Assembly: GCA_900769665.1 (NCBI GenBank)
Contig: CAAGHL010000040.1
Coordinates: 1-33,112 of the forward strand
DNA length: 33,112 nt
Direction: 5' to 3'
From: Clostridia bacterium
GTDB taxonomy: Bacteria; Bacillota; Clostridia; Christensenellales; CAG-314
Position numbers and translations under genes: made by a program. The notes beneath the pieces are model-generated. The model was given only the letters and a program-made list of their open reading frames with translations, was not told the DNA's origin and ran no database searches. This document shows, in pieces, positions 15,337-23,273 of this stretch (the stretch's first letter is position 1; each line of letters starts with the position of its first letter).

Positions 15337-15365
15337 TTGACATACACTATTATTAGTGTTATAAT
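15337..15365 (+). promoter_or_regulatory. Consensus promoter with an internal operator
   Basis: TTGACA (15337-15342), 17 bases, TATAAT (15360-15365): a near-perfect promoter for the small membrane protein. ACACTA-TTAT-TAGTGT (15344-15359) fills the spacer exactly, so a bound repressor would block polymerase. Another TTAGTGTT half-site lies at 15324-15331, towards the XRE gene, suggesting the XRE protein also controls itself. AGGAGGT at 15376-15382 is the ribosome site. Confidence 0.8.
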
Positions 15366-15389
15366 AAACAAAGATAGGAGGTAATAAAC

Positions 15390-15719
15390 ATGAAAACAAC
15401 AAAACTAATTACTGCAATACTTTGCATTGCGGTAGGCATTGCGAGTATTGCACTCGGGATCAGATGCATATGCTTTTCGTATGGTAAAGTGCCTTCTTAC
15501 AAGTACTATGGCGGTGATGCTTACACCGACATACAACATGCCCTTTCCGACACTGCCTACACAGTTTCAATGGTATGCGAAATTTGCAGTCACGGATTCG
15601 GTTACATATTGATTATCGCAGGACTTGTAATAACACTTAAAAACGTCAACGAATTAGTTGCAAACATAGCAAAGAAGCCACAGCAACAACAAACCGTACA
15701 AAACGACAATTTACAATAA
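15390..15719 (+). CDS. Small two-helix membrane protein, unknown function
   Basis: 109 residues. A hydrophobic segment at about 5-29 (LITAILCIAVGIASIALGI) could be a signal anchor; a second is at about 68-85 (GFGYILIIAGLVITL). Between them is a tyrosine-rich loop of about 40 residues, and the C-terminal tail is charged and Gln-rich (KKPQQQQ). I recognise no family. It has an excellent AGGAGGT ribosome site, a consensus promoter controlled by the divergent XRE gene and its own terminator, so it is a real, tightly repressed gene. Codon use is AT-rich compared with its neighbours, hinting at transfer. A stress- or phage-related membrane protein is possible but not shown. Confidence 0.8.
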   Translation: MKTTKLITAILCIAVGIASIALGIRCICFSYGKVPSYKYYGGDAYTDIQHALSDTAYTVSMVCEICSHGFGYILIIAGLVITLKNVNELVANIAKKPQQQQTVQNDNLQ

Positions 15720-15737
15720 CAACAAAAATAGCACATG

Positions 15738-15770
15738 AAAAACGGACTACTCCAATAGTCCGTTTTTTTT
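15738..15770 (+). terminator. Terminator of the small membrane-protein gene
   Basis: A 12-pair stem, AAAAACGGACTA with TAGTCCGTTTTT, six-base loop and a run of eight T. Confidence 0.92.
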
Positions 15771-15877
15771 CATATCCACATAGCAATCAAATACAAAATC
15801 AGCCATTAAGTTTACAAAATAATCGGCACAAAAATGCACTACCGATGTAGATTGCAAGCAAGTGTGCAAGTAAAGCA

Positions 15878-15911
15878 AAACGGACTACCGCTTGTGGGCG
15901 GTAGTCCGTTT
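15878..15911 (-). terminator. Terminator at the end of the succinate operon
   Basis: A perfect 14-pair stem (AAACGGACTACCGC with GCGGTAGTCCGTTT) and six-base loop, 80 bases past the pckA stop; on minus it is followed by TTTGCTTT-like sequence. Its outer stem repeats that of the terminator at 15738-15770. Confidence 0.8.
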
Positions 15912-15991
15912 GTAGTTGTATTCGGTTGCAGGTTGTGCCAAAGTTTTTGTTCAACTTGCAATCTTCGGCTCAACTTGCTACTTCAATGCAA

Positions 15992-17599
15992 TTAGTCGAT
16001 GTGGGGACCTGCGGCGACAAGTGCCTTGCCTGCTTCGTTGCCTTCGTACTTAACAAAGTTTTTGACAAAGCGGCTTGCAAGGTCGACTGCCTTGGTGTTC
16101 CAATCTTCTACGTTTGCGTAGGTGTCGCGAGGATCGAGGATTCCGCTGTCCACACCGGGCAACTGTGTAGGAACGGTGAAATTGAAGTACGGGATAGTCT
16201 TGGTGGGTGCGGTGTTGATTGCGCCGCTCAAGATTGCGTCGATGATACCGCGCGTATCCTTGATGGAGATACGTTTGCCGGTGCCGTTCCAACCCGTGTT
16301 GACAAGGTAAGCCTTTGCACCGCTCTTTTGCATTTTCTTGACAAGTTCCTGTGCGTACTTGGTGGGGTGCAACTCGAGGAAGGCTTGTCCGAAGCAAGCG
16401 GAGAATGTCGGCGTAGGCTCGGTGATGCCGCGTTCCGTACCGGCAAGCTTAGCCGTGAAACCGGACAGGAAGTAGTACTGCGTTTGTTCCGGAGTAAGGA
16501 TGCTGACGGGAGGCAACACGCCGAATGCGTCTGCGGACAGGAAGATAACGCTCTTTGCGTCGGGTGCTGCGCTCACGGGACGAACGATGTTGTTGATGTG
16601 GTAGATGGGGTAGCTTACGCGAGTGTTTTCCGTAACGCTCTTGTCGGCAAAGTCGATGTGACCTTGTTCGTCAAGGGTTACGTTTTCCAACAATGCGTTA
16701 CGCTTGATTGCATTGTAAATGTCGGGTTCGCTGTCCTTGTCGAGATTGATAACCTTAGCATAGCAACCGCCCTCGAAGTTGAACACACCGTTGTCGTCCC
16801 AACCGTGTTCGTCGTCGCCGATAAGCAAACGTTTGGGATCTGTTGACAATGTCGTCTTGCCCGTACCGCTCAAACCGAAGAAGATAGCCGTGTTTTTGCC
16901 TTCCATATCGGTGTTTGCGGAGCAGTGCATGCTGGCGATACCTTTAAGCGGCAAGTAGTAGTTCATCATGGAGAACATACCTTTCTTCATTTCGCCGCCG
17001 TACCAAGTGTTGACAATGATTTGCTCGCGGCTGGTGATGTTGAACACAACCGCCGTTTCGCTGTTAAGGCCAAGTTCCTTGTAGTTGGTTACCTTAGCCT
17101 TGCTTGCGTTGTATACAACAAAGTCGGGCTTGAAGTTTGCCAATTCCTCCTCGGTGGGACGGATGAACATGTTGGTTACAAAGTGAGCTTGCCATGCAAC
17201 TTCCATGATGAAACGCACTGCCATGCGAGTATCCTTGTTGGCACCGCAAAAAGCGTCCACCACGTACAATTTTTTGTTGGAAAGTTCCTTTTGTGCGATT
17301 TCCTTGACGGCTGCCCAAGCTTGTTCGGTAGCGCGATGGTTGTCGTTTTTGTACTCGTCGCTTGTCCACCAAACGGTGTCGTGGCTGTTTGCGTCGTCAA
17401 CGATAAACTTGTCCTTGGGCGAACGACCCGTGTACACACCTGTCATAACGTTGACTGCGCCGAGTTCGCTGACTTGTCCCTTGTCGTATCCCGTAAGTCC
17501 GGGTTGAGTTTCCTCGTTGAAAAGTACTTCGTAAGACGGATTGTAGACAATCTCCGTCGTGCCGGTAATGCCGTACTGTGTCAAATCGATTTTTTTCAT
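15992..17599 (-). CDS. pckA: Phosphoenolpyruvate carboxykinase (ATP)
   Basis: 535 residues, full length for the ATP-dependent family. The P-loop GLSGTGKTTLS and the kinase-2 motif LIGDDEHGW are intact, as are the family signatures GVYTGRSPKDKF near residue 55 and YHINNIVRP. The enzyme interconverts PEP + CO2 + ADP and oxaloacetate + ATP. In succinate-forming anaerobes it runs in the carboxylating, ATP-yielding direction. It is the last gene of the mdh-fumC-hdr-flx-frd unit, where it would supply oxaloacetate to malate dehydrogenase. A GAGGTAA ribosome site precedes the start and a strong hairpin follows the stop. Gluconeogenic use cannot be excluded, but gene context favours the fermentative direction. 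Confidence 0.96.
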   Translation of the reverse strand: MKKIDLTQYGITGTTEIVYNPSYEVLFNEETQPGLTGYDKGQVSELGAVNVMTGVYTGRSPKDKFIVDDANSHDTVWWTSDEYKNDNHRATEQAWAAVKEIAQKELSNKKLYVVDAFCGANKDTRMAVRFIMEVAWQAHFVTNMFIRPTEEELANFKPDFVVYNASKAKVTNYKELGLNSETAVVFNITSREQIIVNTWYGGEMKKGMFSMMNYYLPLKGIASMHCSANTDMEGKNTAIFFGLSGTGKTTLSTDPKRLLIGDDEHGWDDNGVFNFEGGCYAKVINLDKDSEPDIYNAIKRNALLENVTLDEQGHIDFADKSVTENTRVSYPIYHINNIVRPVSAAPDAKSVIFLSADAFGVLPPVSILTPEQTQYYFLSGFTAKLAGTERGITEPTPTFSACFGQAFLELHPTKYAQELVKKMQKSGAKAYLVNTGWNGTGKRISIKDTRGIIDAILSGAINTAPTKTIPYFNFTVPTQLPGVDSGILDPRDTYANVEDWNTKAVDLASRFVKNFVKYEGNEAGKALVAAGPHID

Positions 17600-17653
17600 A
17601 GTAAATTACCTCGCTTTATGAATTTTTGTTTGCTTGTATTGCTACTTTTGTTA

Positions 17654-19105
17654 CTACATCAACGTCACGATAAATTGCGACGCCAATACAACGAGAACCA
17701 ACGCAATCGGGTATGTGGACGCATATGCCGCGGCAACGTCGTCGGTACCTGCGGTGTTGATTAGCGTACCTAGTGCAGGCGTGCTTGTCATACCGCCGGT
17801 GATGGAACCCAGATTGTTGAGAAGACTCATTTTCAGTACGTTTCTTGCAAAGAAGAAGCCGACGATCATCGGGACAAGCGTCATGACGATGCCGCCCAAG
17901 AATCCGTACAAAATGATAAGTCCGCCGTATTCGGAAATTTTGGATACGAGTTGCGCACCGCCGGCTACGCCCGCACCAATGAGGAACATCATCAGTCCGA
18001 ACTCGCGGAAAACCTTTGCCGTCTTTTCGGGGATTTCCAACGACAACTTGCCGATGTGTCCGAAGTGTCCGAAGACAAGACACATGATCAGCACGCCGCC
18101 CGTTGTACCGAGAGAGAAGCAAACGCCGCCGTAACCATTGGACGTAAGAGGAATCTTGATTGCGCCGACGATAAGTCCGACGATTACCGCAAGGGAGAAG
18201 GGCATCAAACCGAAGGAATCGGCAACAAACAAGTCGTTTCTTTGGACGGAAGCACTACCGCCGTCAACCTTCAACAGCGCGCGTTCCGCATTCATGTCGG
18301 CGTGCATGATTTTTGGCATAAGTTGCACAAACAACACTACGCCTACCACGCCGAAGGGGTAAGCCAATGCGTGACCTAGGGTAACCATTGCTTTGCCTGC
18401 TTCGCTACCGCTTGCTTCCAACGCCGCCGAGTAGCCGGGGGTTGTGGTAAGCGATCCGGACAACACGCCTACGGAAAACTCCTTGGCTACGTCGCCCAAG
18501 AAACCTTGCAAACACAACGTGAACAGTACCGAAAGCAACGCACCGCTACAAATAACGATTACGCCCAACACCACGAAAGACTTGGCGTTTTTCTTCAAGT
18601 TTTTGAAGAAGTTGGGTCCTGCGATAAATCCTACCGAAGCAACGAACAAAACCAAACCGATGTTTTGCACGATACTACCGTAATACGTGTACAGCGTGGA
18701 CTTGGAATCCTTGATGTAAAACATGTTGAGGATAGGAGTGTTTTCCATACCCTTGATTGTGCACAGACAACCGAAGCCTATCGCCACAAGGAATACGCCT
18801 GCCGTACCTAGGCTGATACCTTTAATCTTAATACTACCGAGCAAATAGCCGAGCCCCGCAACCAAGAAAATACCGAACAACAGCGCAACAATGGTTTTTA
18901 CGCCGAGTACGTCGCCGATACCGTTGCCCTTTACCGCGCAGTAAGCGCACCAAGCAATCAGTGCAACCAATATCAATGCAGCGACACCCGTCCAAATCCA
19001 TTTGCCTACGCCGCCTTTTTTGTTGGGAGTTTGATCTTGCGGAGTTTCCTCTGTCTCGGTAGGGACAGAGGACTCGACAATTTCGTTTTCATTTGTTTTG
19101 TCCAT
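17654..19105 (-). CDS. AspT/YidE-family transporter, probable dicarboxylate (succinate) exporter
   Basis: 483 residues: a hydrophilic N-terminus of about 35 residues rich in Glu and Pro, then roughly 11-12 hydrophobic segments. Two copies of the family motif are visible: SGSLTTTPGYSAA near 213 and TGGMTSTPAL near 451. The family includes the aspartate:alanine exchanger AspT and the succinate exporter SucE of Corynebacterium. The TrkA-C domains that sit between the two halves of AspT are not seen here. The gene begins nine bases after frdA, its GAGG ribosome site overlapping the frdA stop, and precedes pckA. Placed directly after fumarate reductase it most likely exports succinate or exchanges it for another C4 acid; this substrate is inferred from context. 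Confidence 0.83.
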   Translation of the reverse strand: MDKTNENEIVESSVPTETEETPQDQTPNKKGGVGKWIWTGVAALILVALIAWCAYCAVKGNGIGDVLGVKTIVALLFGIFLVAGLGYLLGSIKIKGISLGTAGVFLVAIGFGCLCTIKGMENTPILNMFYIKDSKSTLYTYYGSIVQNIGLVLFVASVGFIAGPNFFKNLKKNAKSFVVLGVIVICSGALLSVLFTLCLQGFLGDVAKEFSVGVLSGSLTTTPGYSAALEASGSEAGKAMVTLGHALAYPFGVVGVVLFVQLMPKIMHADMNAERALLKVDGGSASVQRNDLFVADSFGLMPFSLAVIVGLIVGAIKIPLTSNGYGGVCFSLGTTGGVLIMCLVFGHFGHIGKLSLEIPEKTAKVFREFGLMMFLIGAGVAGGAQLVSKISEYGGLIILYGFLGGIVMTLVPMIVGFFFARNVLKMSLLNNLGSITGGMTSTPALGTLINTAGTDDVAAAYASTYPIALVLVVLASQFIVTLM

Positions 19106-19113
19106 TTTTACCT

Positions 19114-20718
19114 CTATTTACGTGTGTAGTCGGGCAAAATTTGCGGCGACAACTTGGTAGGTTTGATACCTGCCGCGGCAAGTTCCTTGTCGAAGTCTTT
19201 GACGTGTTTCAAGGTCAGTCTACCTACCTTCTTGACTGTCTTACTCTTCTTGGCTGCCGCTTCGCCTGCGTCGCGACCGAATACGATCACGTCCAAGAGG
19301 CTGTTGCCCATAAGACGGTTACGTCCGTGGATGCCGCCCACCGCTTCGCCTGCGACAAACAGGTTGCCTACGGTTGTGGTTTCGCAGTTGCCGTCGATGT
19401 CGATACCGCCGTTTTGGTAGTGCAACGTCGGGTACACCAATATCGGCTCCTTACGTATGTCGATACCGTATTTGCCGAACATACGCAACATTGCGGGGAT
19501 GCGCTTTTCGATTGTGCCTTCGCCGTTGATCATGTCGATCATCGGGGTATCCAGCCAAACGCCTACGCCGTCGGTGGTTTCCACTTCGTGGTGACGTACC
19601 TTGCACTCGCGGATGATACTTGCGGCTGTCACGTCACGAGTTTCCAAGGAGTAGACAAAGGGTTCGCCATCCGCATTGACAAGTTGCGCGCCCAAGCTAC
19701 GCACCTTTTCCGTAACCAACGCGCCGAAAATTTGCGTAGGCTCGGCAACGCCCGTGGGGTGATACTGCAACGTGTCGGCATACAGCAAGTGTGCGCCTGC
19801 ACGATAGGCAAGTATCAGTCCGTCGGCAGTTGCGCCGTAGTGGTTGCTGGTGGGGAAGCCTTGGTAATGCAGTCTGCCTGCGCCGCCCGTACAAATAATG
19901 ACGGTCTTGGCGCGTGCAACCAACAATTCCTTGGTTTCCATGTTCATTAGCACGGCGCCTGCGGCGTTGCCGTTGCTGTCCTTGATGATTTCGATTGCCG
20001 CAGTGAAGTCCACCACGGGAATACCGCGATTGAGTACTTCGTCGCGCAAAGTACGCATGATTTCCGCACCGCTGTAGTCCTTGCAAGCGTGCATACGTTT
20101 GCGACTTGTGCCGCCGCCGTGGGTGGTGATCATGTTGCCGTTGGCGTCCTTGTCAAACATAACGCCGAGATCGCTAAGCCACTTGATTGCGTCGGGAGCT
20201 TCGTACACCAACTTTTTGAGCAGTTCCGGCTTGGCGGCAAAGTGTCCGCCGCCGAAAGCGTCTAGGTAGTGGATGGCAGGGCTGTCGTTGGGCTTGTCCG
20301 CCGCTTGGATGCCGCCTTCCGCCATCATGGTGTTGGCGTCGCCGATACGCAACTTGGTGACAATCATTACGTTTGCGCCGTTGGCGTTTGCCGTGATTGC
20401 CGCACTTGCGCCTGCACCGCCGCCGCCGATTACAAGCACGTCGGTGTCGTAGTCGGGGTGGGCGAGGTCAATTTTTTTGCCGAGCACGCGCGACTTACCT
20501 TGCAACAACGCCGCCAACTCGTGCAACACTTTGTCGCCCTTATTGGGACCTACTTGCAACGTTTCGTACGCGCTTTCGATGTAGTCGGGATGGTTTTCCT
20601 TAAGCACCGCTTCCTTGGCTTCGGCAGACATGCGAGGGAAAAGGTTGTTTAGGCGTTCTTGACGAGTCGCTTCGACCTTTTTCATGGATTCAAGTTGTTG
20701 TTCCGTATACTTGTACAT
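19114..20718 (-). CDS. frdA: Fumarate reductase flavoprotein subunit, soluble type
   Basis: 534 residues. A Rossmann FAD motif (DVLVIGGGGAGASAA) starts near 93, after an unusual charged N-terminal extension of about 90 residues. All residues expected for fumarate reduction are present: HPTG (His320, Thr322), Arg361 in ETRDV, His433 in LHYQNGG and Arg468 in RNRLMGNS. The histidine that binds FAD covalently in membrane Frd/Sdh is replaced by Asn129 (DANTMMAEGG), so FAD is probably non-covalent, as in soluble relatives. It follows frdB by 14 bases and has AGGAGG upstream. No membrane-anchor genes lie in the cluster. It should catalyse fumarate + 2e- + 2H+ to succinate in the cytoplasm. A different C4 substrate is possible. 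Confidence 0.88.
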   Translation of the reverse strand: MYKYTEQQLESMKKVEATRQERLNNLFPRMSAEAKEAVLKENHPDYIESAYETLQVGPNKGDKVLHELAALLQGKSRVLGKKIDLAHPDYDTDVLVIGGGGAGASAAITANANGANVMIVTKLRIGDANTMMAEGGIQAADKPNDSPAIHYLDAFGGGHFAAKPELLKKLVYEAPDAIKWLSDLGVMFDKDANGNMITTHGGGTSRKRMHACKDYSGAEIMRTLRDEVLNRGIPVVDFTAAIEIIKDSNGNAAGAVLMNMETKELLVARAKTVIICTGGAGRLHYQGFPTSNHYGATADGLILAYRAGAHLLYADTLQYHPTGVAEPTQIFGALVTEKVRSLGAQLVNADGEPFVYSLETRDVTAASIIRECKVRHHEVETTDGVGVWLDTPMIDMINGEGTIEKRIPAMLRMFGKYGIDIRKEPILVYPTLHYQNGGIDIDGNCETTTVGNLFVAGEAVGGIHGRNRLMGNSLLDVIVFGRDAGEAAAKKSKTVKKVGRLTLKHVKDFDKELAAAGIKPTKLSPQILPDYTRK

Positions 20719-20732
20719 GTATCCTGCCCTCC

Positions 20733-21410
20733 TTACTGTTCGATGTCGCGATGGTTGTAAAGTTCTTTCATTTCGTCAAGGGGTTTGCCCATGATGTCTT
20801 CCATAATCTTTACAAAGTCGCCGTTGTTGATTTCCGCAACGCGCTTGTCGAGGTGCTCGCACTCGGGTGCAAGATACTTGCCGTACAATCTACGTGCAAG
20901 CTCGGCAACCTGCGGATGGGAAATACCTGCCGGGCAACGAGAGGAACAAATACCGCACATCACGCAGTCGAAGCTTTCCTCCGCACACTTTTGGTACTCT
21001 CCGCGTTGGGCATAAGCAATGTATTGCATTACGTTGAGCCCTTGCGGACAAGCCTTGGTGCAGGCGTTGCAACCGATACAGCTGTAAATTTCGGGGTACA
21101 GTTGCATCATGATTTGCTCGGTAGGCTTAATCTTGTTGATGTCGTAAACTTGCTTGACGAGGGGGAAGAAGGGCAAAGTTGCCACATACATACCTTCCTC
21201 TACTTGTTGTTGGCATGCAAGACATGTTTTCAGCTCTTGCTTGCCTTTGATACGGTAAAACGTAGCGCACGCTCCGCAAAAACCGTTGCGGCATCCGCAA
21301 CCGCGGACAAGTTGGTAACCTGCGTACTCCATAGCCTTCATTATCGTAAGGCTGGCGGGAACGCTGTACTTTTTACCGAAAAAATACACATTGACAAATT
21401 GTTGTTCCAT
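20733..21410 (-). CDS. frdB: Fumarate reductase iron-sulfur subunit with two [4Fe-4S] motifs
   Basis: 225 residues. The N-terminal domain binds [2Fe-2S] (GCRNGFCGAC, Cys40/45/48, and Cys63). The C-terminal domain has two full ferredoxin motifs: CIGCNACTKACP (Cys111/114/117/121) and CVMCGICSSRCP (Cys149/152/155/159). In quinone-linked FrdB/SdhB the second motif reads C-x5-C and binds [3Fe-4S] beside the quinone site. Here Cys152 fills the gap, so a [4Fe-4S] cluster is expected, as in HdrC and TfrB. Unlike TfrB it lacks a CCG domain; that function is in the separate hdrB gene. The start at 21410 is chosen for AGGTG at the right distance and because the longer reading overlaps flxA with no similarity. 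Confidence 0.87.
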   Translation of the reverse strand: MEQQFVNVYFFGKKYSVPASLTIMKAMEYAGYQLVRGCGCRNGFCGACATFYRIKGKQELKTCLACQQQVEEGMYVATLPFFPLVKQVYDINKIKPTEQIMMQLYPEIYSCIGCNACTKACPQGLNVMQYIAYAQRGEYQKCAEESFDCVMCGICSSRCPAGISHPQVAELARRLYGKYLAPECEHLDKRVAEINNGDFVKIMEDIMGKPLDEMKELYNHRDIEQ

Positions 21411-21421
21411 TGTAGCACCTC

Positions 21422-22252
21422 TCAATACTCGTTGGGCAGTTCGTCCAATTGGTCCATACGGAATACGGGACCGTCCTTGCACACAAACTTGTCGCCTACG
21501 TTGCAACGTCCGCACTTGCCGATACCGCACTTCATGCGCAATTCCAGCGTCGTGTAAACGCGCGTTTTGCTGAAACCGAGTTCCAACAAGCCTTGCAAAG
21601 TGAATTTTATCATTATCGGAGGACCGCACAGTACCGCCGTCATCGTAGGATCAAGTCCCAATTCCTTGACGTAAGCGGGTACAAAGCCGACATGTCCGTC
21701 CCAACCGTCTTGCGGACGGTCGATTGTAAGATATACCTCGAAGTTCGGTTCGTTTTCCCACTCGTTGCGGATTTCCTCTATGTCTACAAGGTCGTCCTTA
21801 CTACGCGCGCCGTACACTACAACCACTTTGCCGTAGTTACTGCGGTAATGACGTATGTAGTTGATTACGCTACGAAGGGGCGCAAGACCGATACCGCCTG
21901 CGATAAACAAAATGTCCTTGCCTTTGAAATCTTCGCCCTCGACGGGGAAAGCATGTCCGTATGGCCCGCGCACGGTGATTTGTTGACCTTCCTCGATACC
22001 GTGTATCACTTCAGTCACGCAACCGCACTTTTTGATACTAAACTCCATGTATTCCTCGTTGGTAGGGGAGCTGGTGATGCTGAACATGCACTCGCCCACG
22101 CCGGGGATGGACACCATGGCGCATTGACCGGGCATATGCTCGAAGAGTTTTTTGCCGTCGGTGCCAACTACGCGGAATGTTTTTACGTCGGCAGTATCCT
22201 TACGGATATTTGTAACGACGCCGATTTTGGGGATGAGGTTTTCGTTAATCAT
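21422..22252 (-). CDS. flxA: FlxA-like FAD/NAD(P)-binding oxidoreductase subunit
   Basis: 276 residues of the ferredoxin-NADP reductase superfamily, close to the HydG/AsrB/PyrK type. An FAD-binding barrel comes first (GQCAMVSIPG, FSITSSP), then an NAD(P) domain (ILFIAGGIGLAPLRS) and a C-terminal [2Fe-2S] site (MKCGIGKCGRC...FVCKDGPVF). In Flx-Hdr complexes this subunit oxidises NADH and passes electrons through the other Flx proteins to FlxD and HdrA. It overlaps the preceding gene by 8 bases and is 11 bases from frdB, so flx and frd genes are translationally linked. NADH rather than NADPH is inferred from the family. Confidence 0.85.
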   Translation of the reverse strand: MINENLIPKIGVVTNIRKDTADVKTFRVVGTDGKKLFEHMPGQCAMVSIPGVGECMFSITSSPTNEEYMEFSIKKCGCVTEVIHGIEEGQQITVRGPYGHAFPVEGEDFKGKDILFIAGGIGLAPLRSVINYIRHYRSNYGKVVVVYGARSKDDLVDIEEIRNEWENEPNFEVYLTIDRPQDGWDGHVGFVPAYVKELGLDPTMTAVLCGPPIMIKFTLQGLLELGFSKTRVYTTLELRMKCGIGKCGRCNVGDKFVCKDGPVFRMDQLDELPNEY

Positions 22253-23273
22253 GCTGTTTTTCTCCCCCTATTTTTTTGATTACTTTGACGATGTTCAAGT
22301 GTTGCGGACACTTTTTTACGCAACGACCGCAACCTACGCAACTGTACATACCGTATTGCGAAGGATAGTACACCAACTTGTGCATAAAGCGTTGGCGATA
22401 GCGTTGCATTTGCGTCGTGCGCGGGTTTGCCGCCGCCATTTGCGTGAAGTCGCTGTACATACAGCTGTCCCAGCAACGGAAACGCACGATGTCTTTGTTT
22501 GTCTTGAAGTCGCGGATGTCGAAGCATTGGCATGTCGGGCAAACAAACGTGCATGCGCCGCAACCGAGGCAAGCTTGGCTGAGCTCCTCCCATACGGGCA
22601 GATTGAACAACTCGTTGAGGTTCTCGGGCTTAAAGCGACTGAGGTCGAGGTTGGCAAAAGGCAACTTTGCCGTTATTTGTTTGCTTTGCTCGCGGATTGC
22701 GTCAACGGCTTTTTCGTCGGTGTTTTCCGTAAGACCTTCCGCAAGTTTGAGTACTTCTTGCCCCTTGTCGGTGTTTGCGCGTAGGTACAAAGCATTGTCG
22801 TCCAACCAGCAGGTTACGTCGCCGGTAGGCTCGCTTGCGTCGATACCGAACACATTACAGAAACAACTGCTTTCCGGTTTGCCGCAAGCAAGAGTAAATA
22901 TCACTCCGCTGTCGCGACGAAGTTTGTAGAACGTATCTACGGGGTCTTGCAAAAATACGTTGTCAAGCACCGTAAACGCTTTGTAGTCGCAAGCGCGTAC
23001 GCCAAATACCACGTAGGGTTTCAACTCGGCGCGAACGTCGTCGATTGTGATTGTCTTGCCCTCGGTGCGGAACTTCATCATGGTTTCGCTTTGGGGGAAG
23101 AATACATCCTTGGGGGACTTGACCGTTTTTAGCGTGTCGATGTCCACCTTTGCGCCGTCGGTGTAGTAACCGAAGTTGACTTCACCGCCCTTTACGAGGG
23201 GTAAATACAGCGGCATTTTGTCGGCAATCGCCTTGTAGAAGGCATCGAGATTGTTGCGAGATATCTTCAACAT
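22245..23273 (-). CDS. Flx-type iron-sulfur subunit, AsrA/sulfhydrogenase-beta-like
   Basis: 342 residues similar to the AsrA/HydB family of iron-sulfur electron carriers. The N-terminal half has the typical VFGVRACDYKAFTVLDNVF and FTLACGKPESSCFC segments; two ferredoxin motifs follow, CLGCGACTFVCPTCQC near 240 and CVGCGRCVKKCP near 315. It probably shuttles electrons between the FAD/NADH subunit (next gene) and the FlxD-HdrA core; by gene order it is likely FlxB, but the two Flx iron-sulfur subunits are hard to tell apart by eye. It starts in a TAATG overlap with the upstream gene. Confidence 0.82.
   Translation of the reverse strand: MLKISRNNLDAFYKAIADKMPLYLPLVKGGEVNFGYYTDGAKVDIDTLKTVKSPKDVFFPQSETMMKFRTEGKTITIDDVRAELKPYVVFGVRACDYKAFTVLDNVFLQDPVDTFYKLRRDSGVIFTLACGKPESSCFCNVFGIDASEPTGDVTCWLDDNALYLRANTDKGQEVLKLAEGLTENTDEKAVDAIREQSKQITAKLPFANLDLSRFKPENLNELFNLPVWEELSQACLGCGACTFVCPTCQCFDIRDFKTNKDIVRFRCWDSCMYSDFTQMAAANPRTTQMQRYRQRFMHKLVYYPSQYGMYSCVGCGRCVKKCPQHLNIVKVIKKIGGEKQHD

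Noticed and set aside
21411..21629. A 73-residue N-terminal extension of frdB.
   Set aside because: It reads an out-of-frame copy of the flxA end and has no similarity to iron-sulfur proteins; the ATG at 21410 has a suitable ribosome site.
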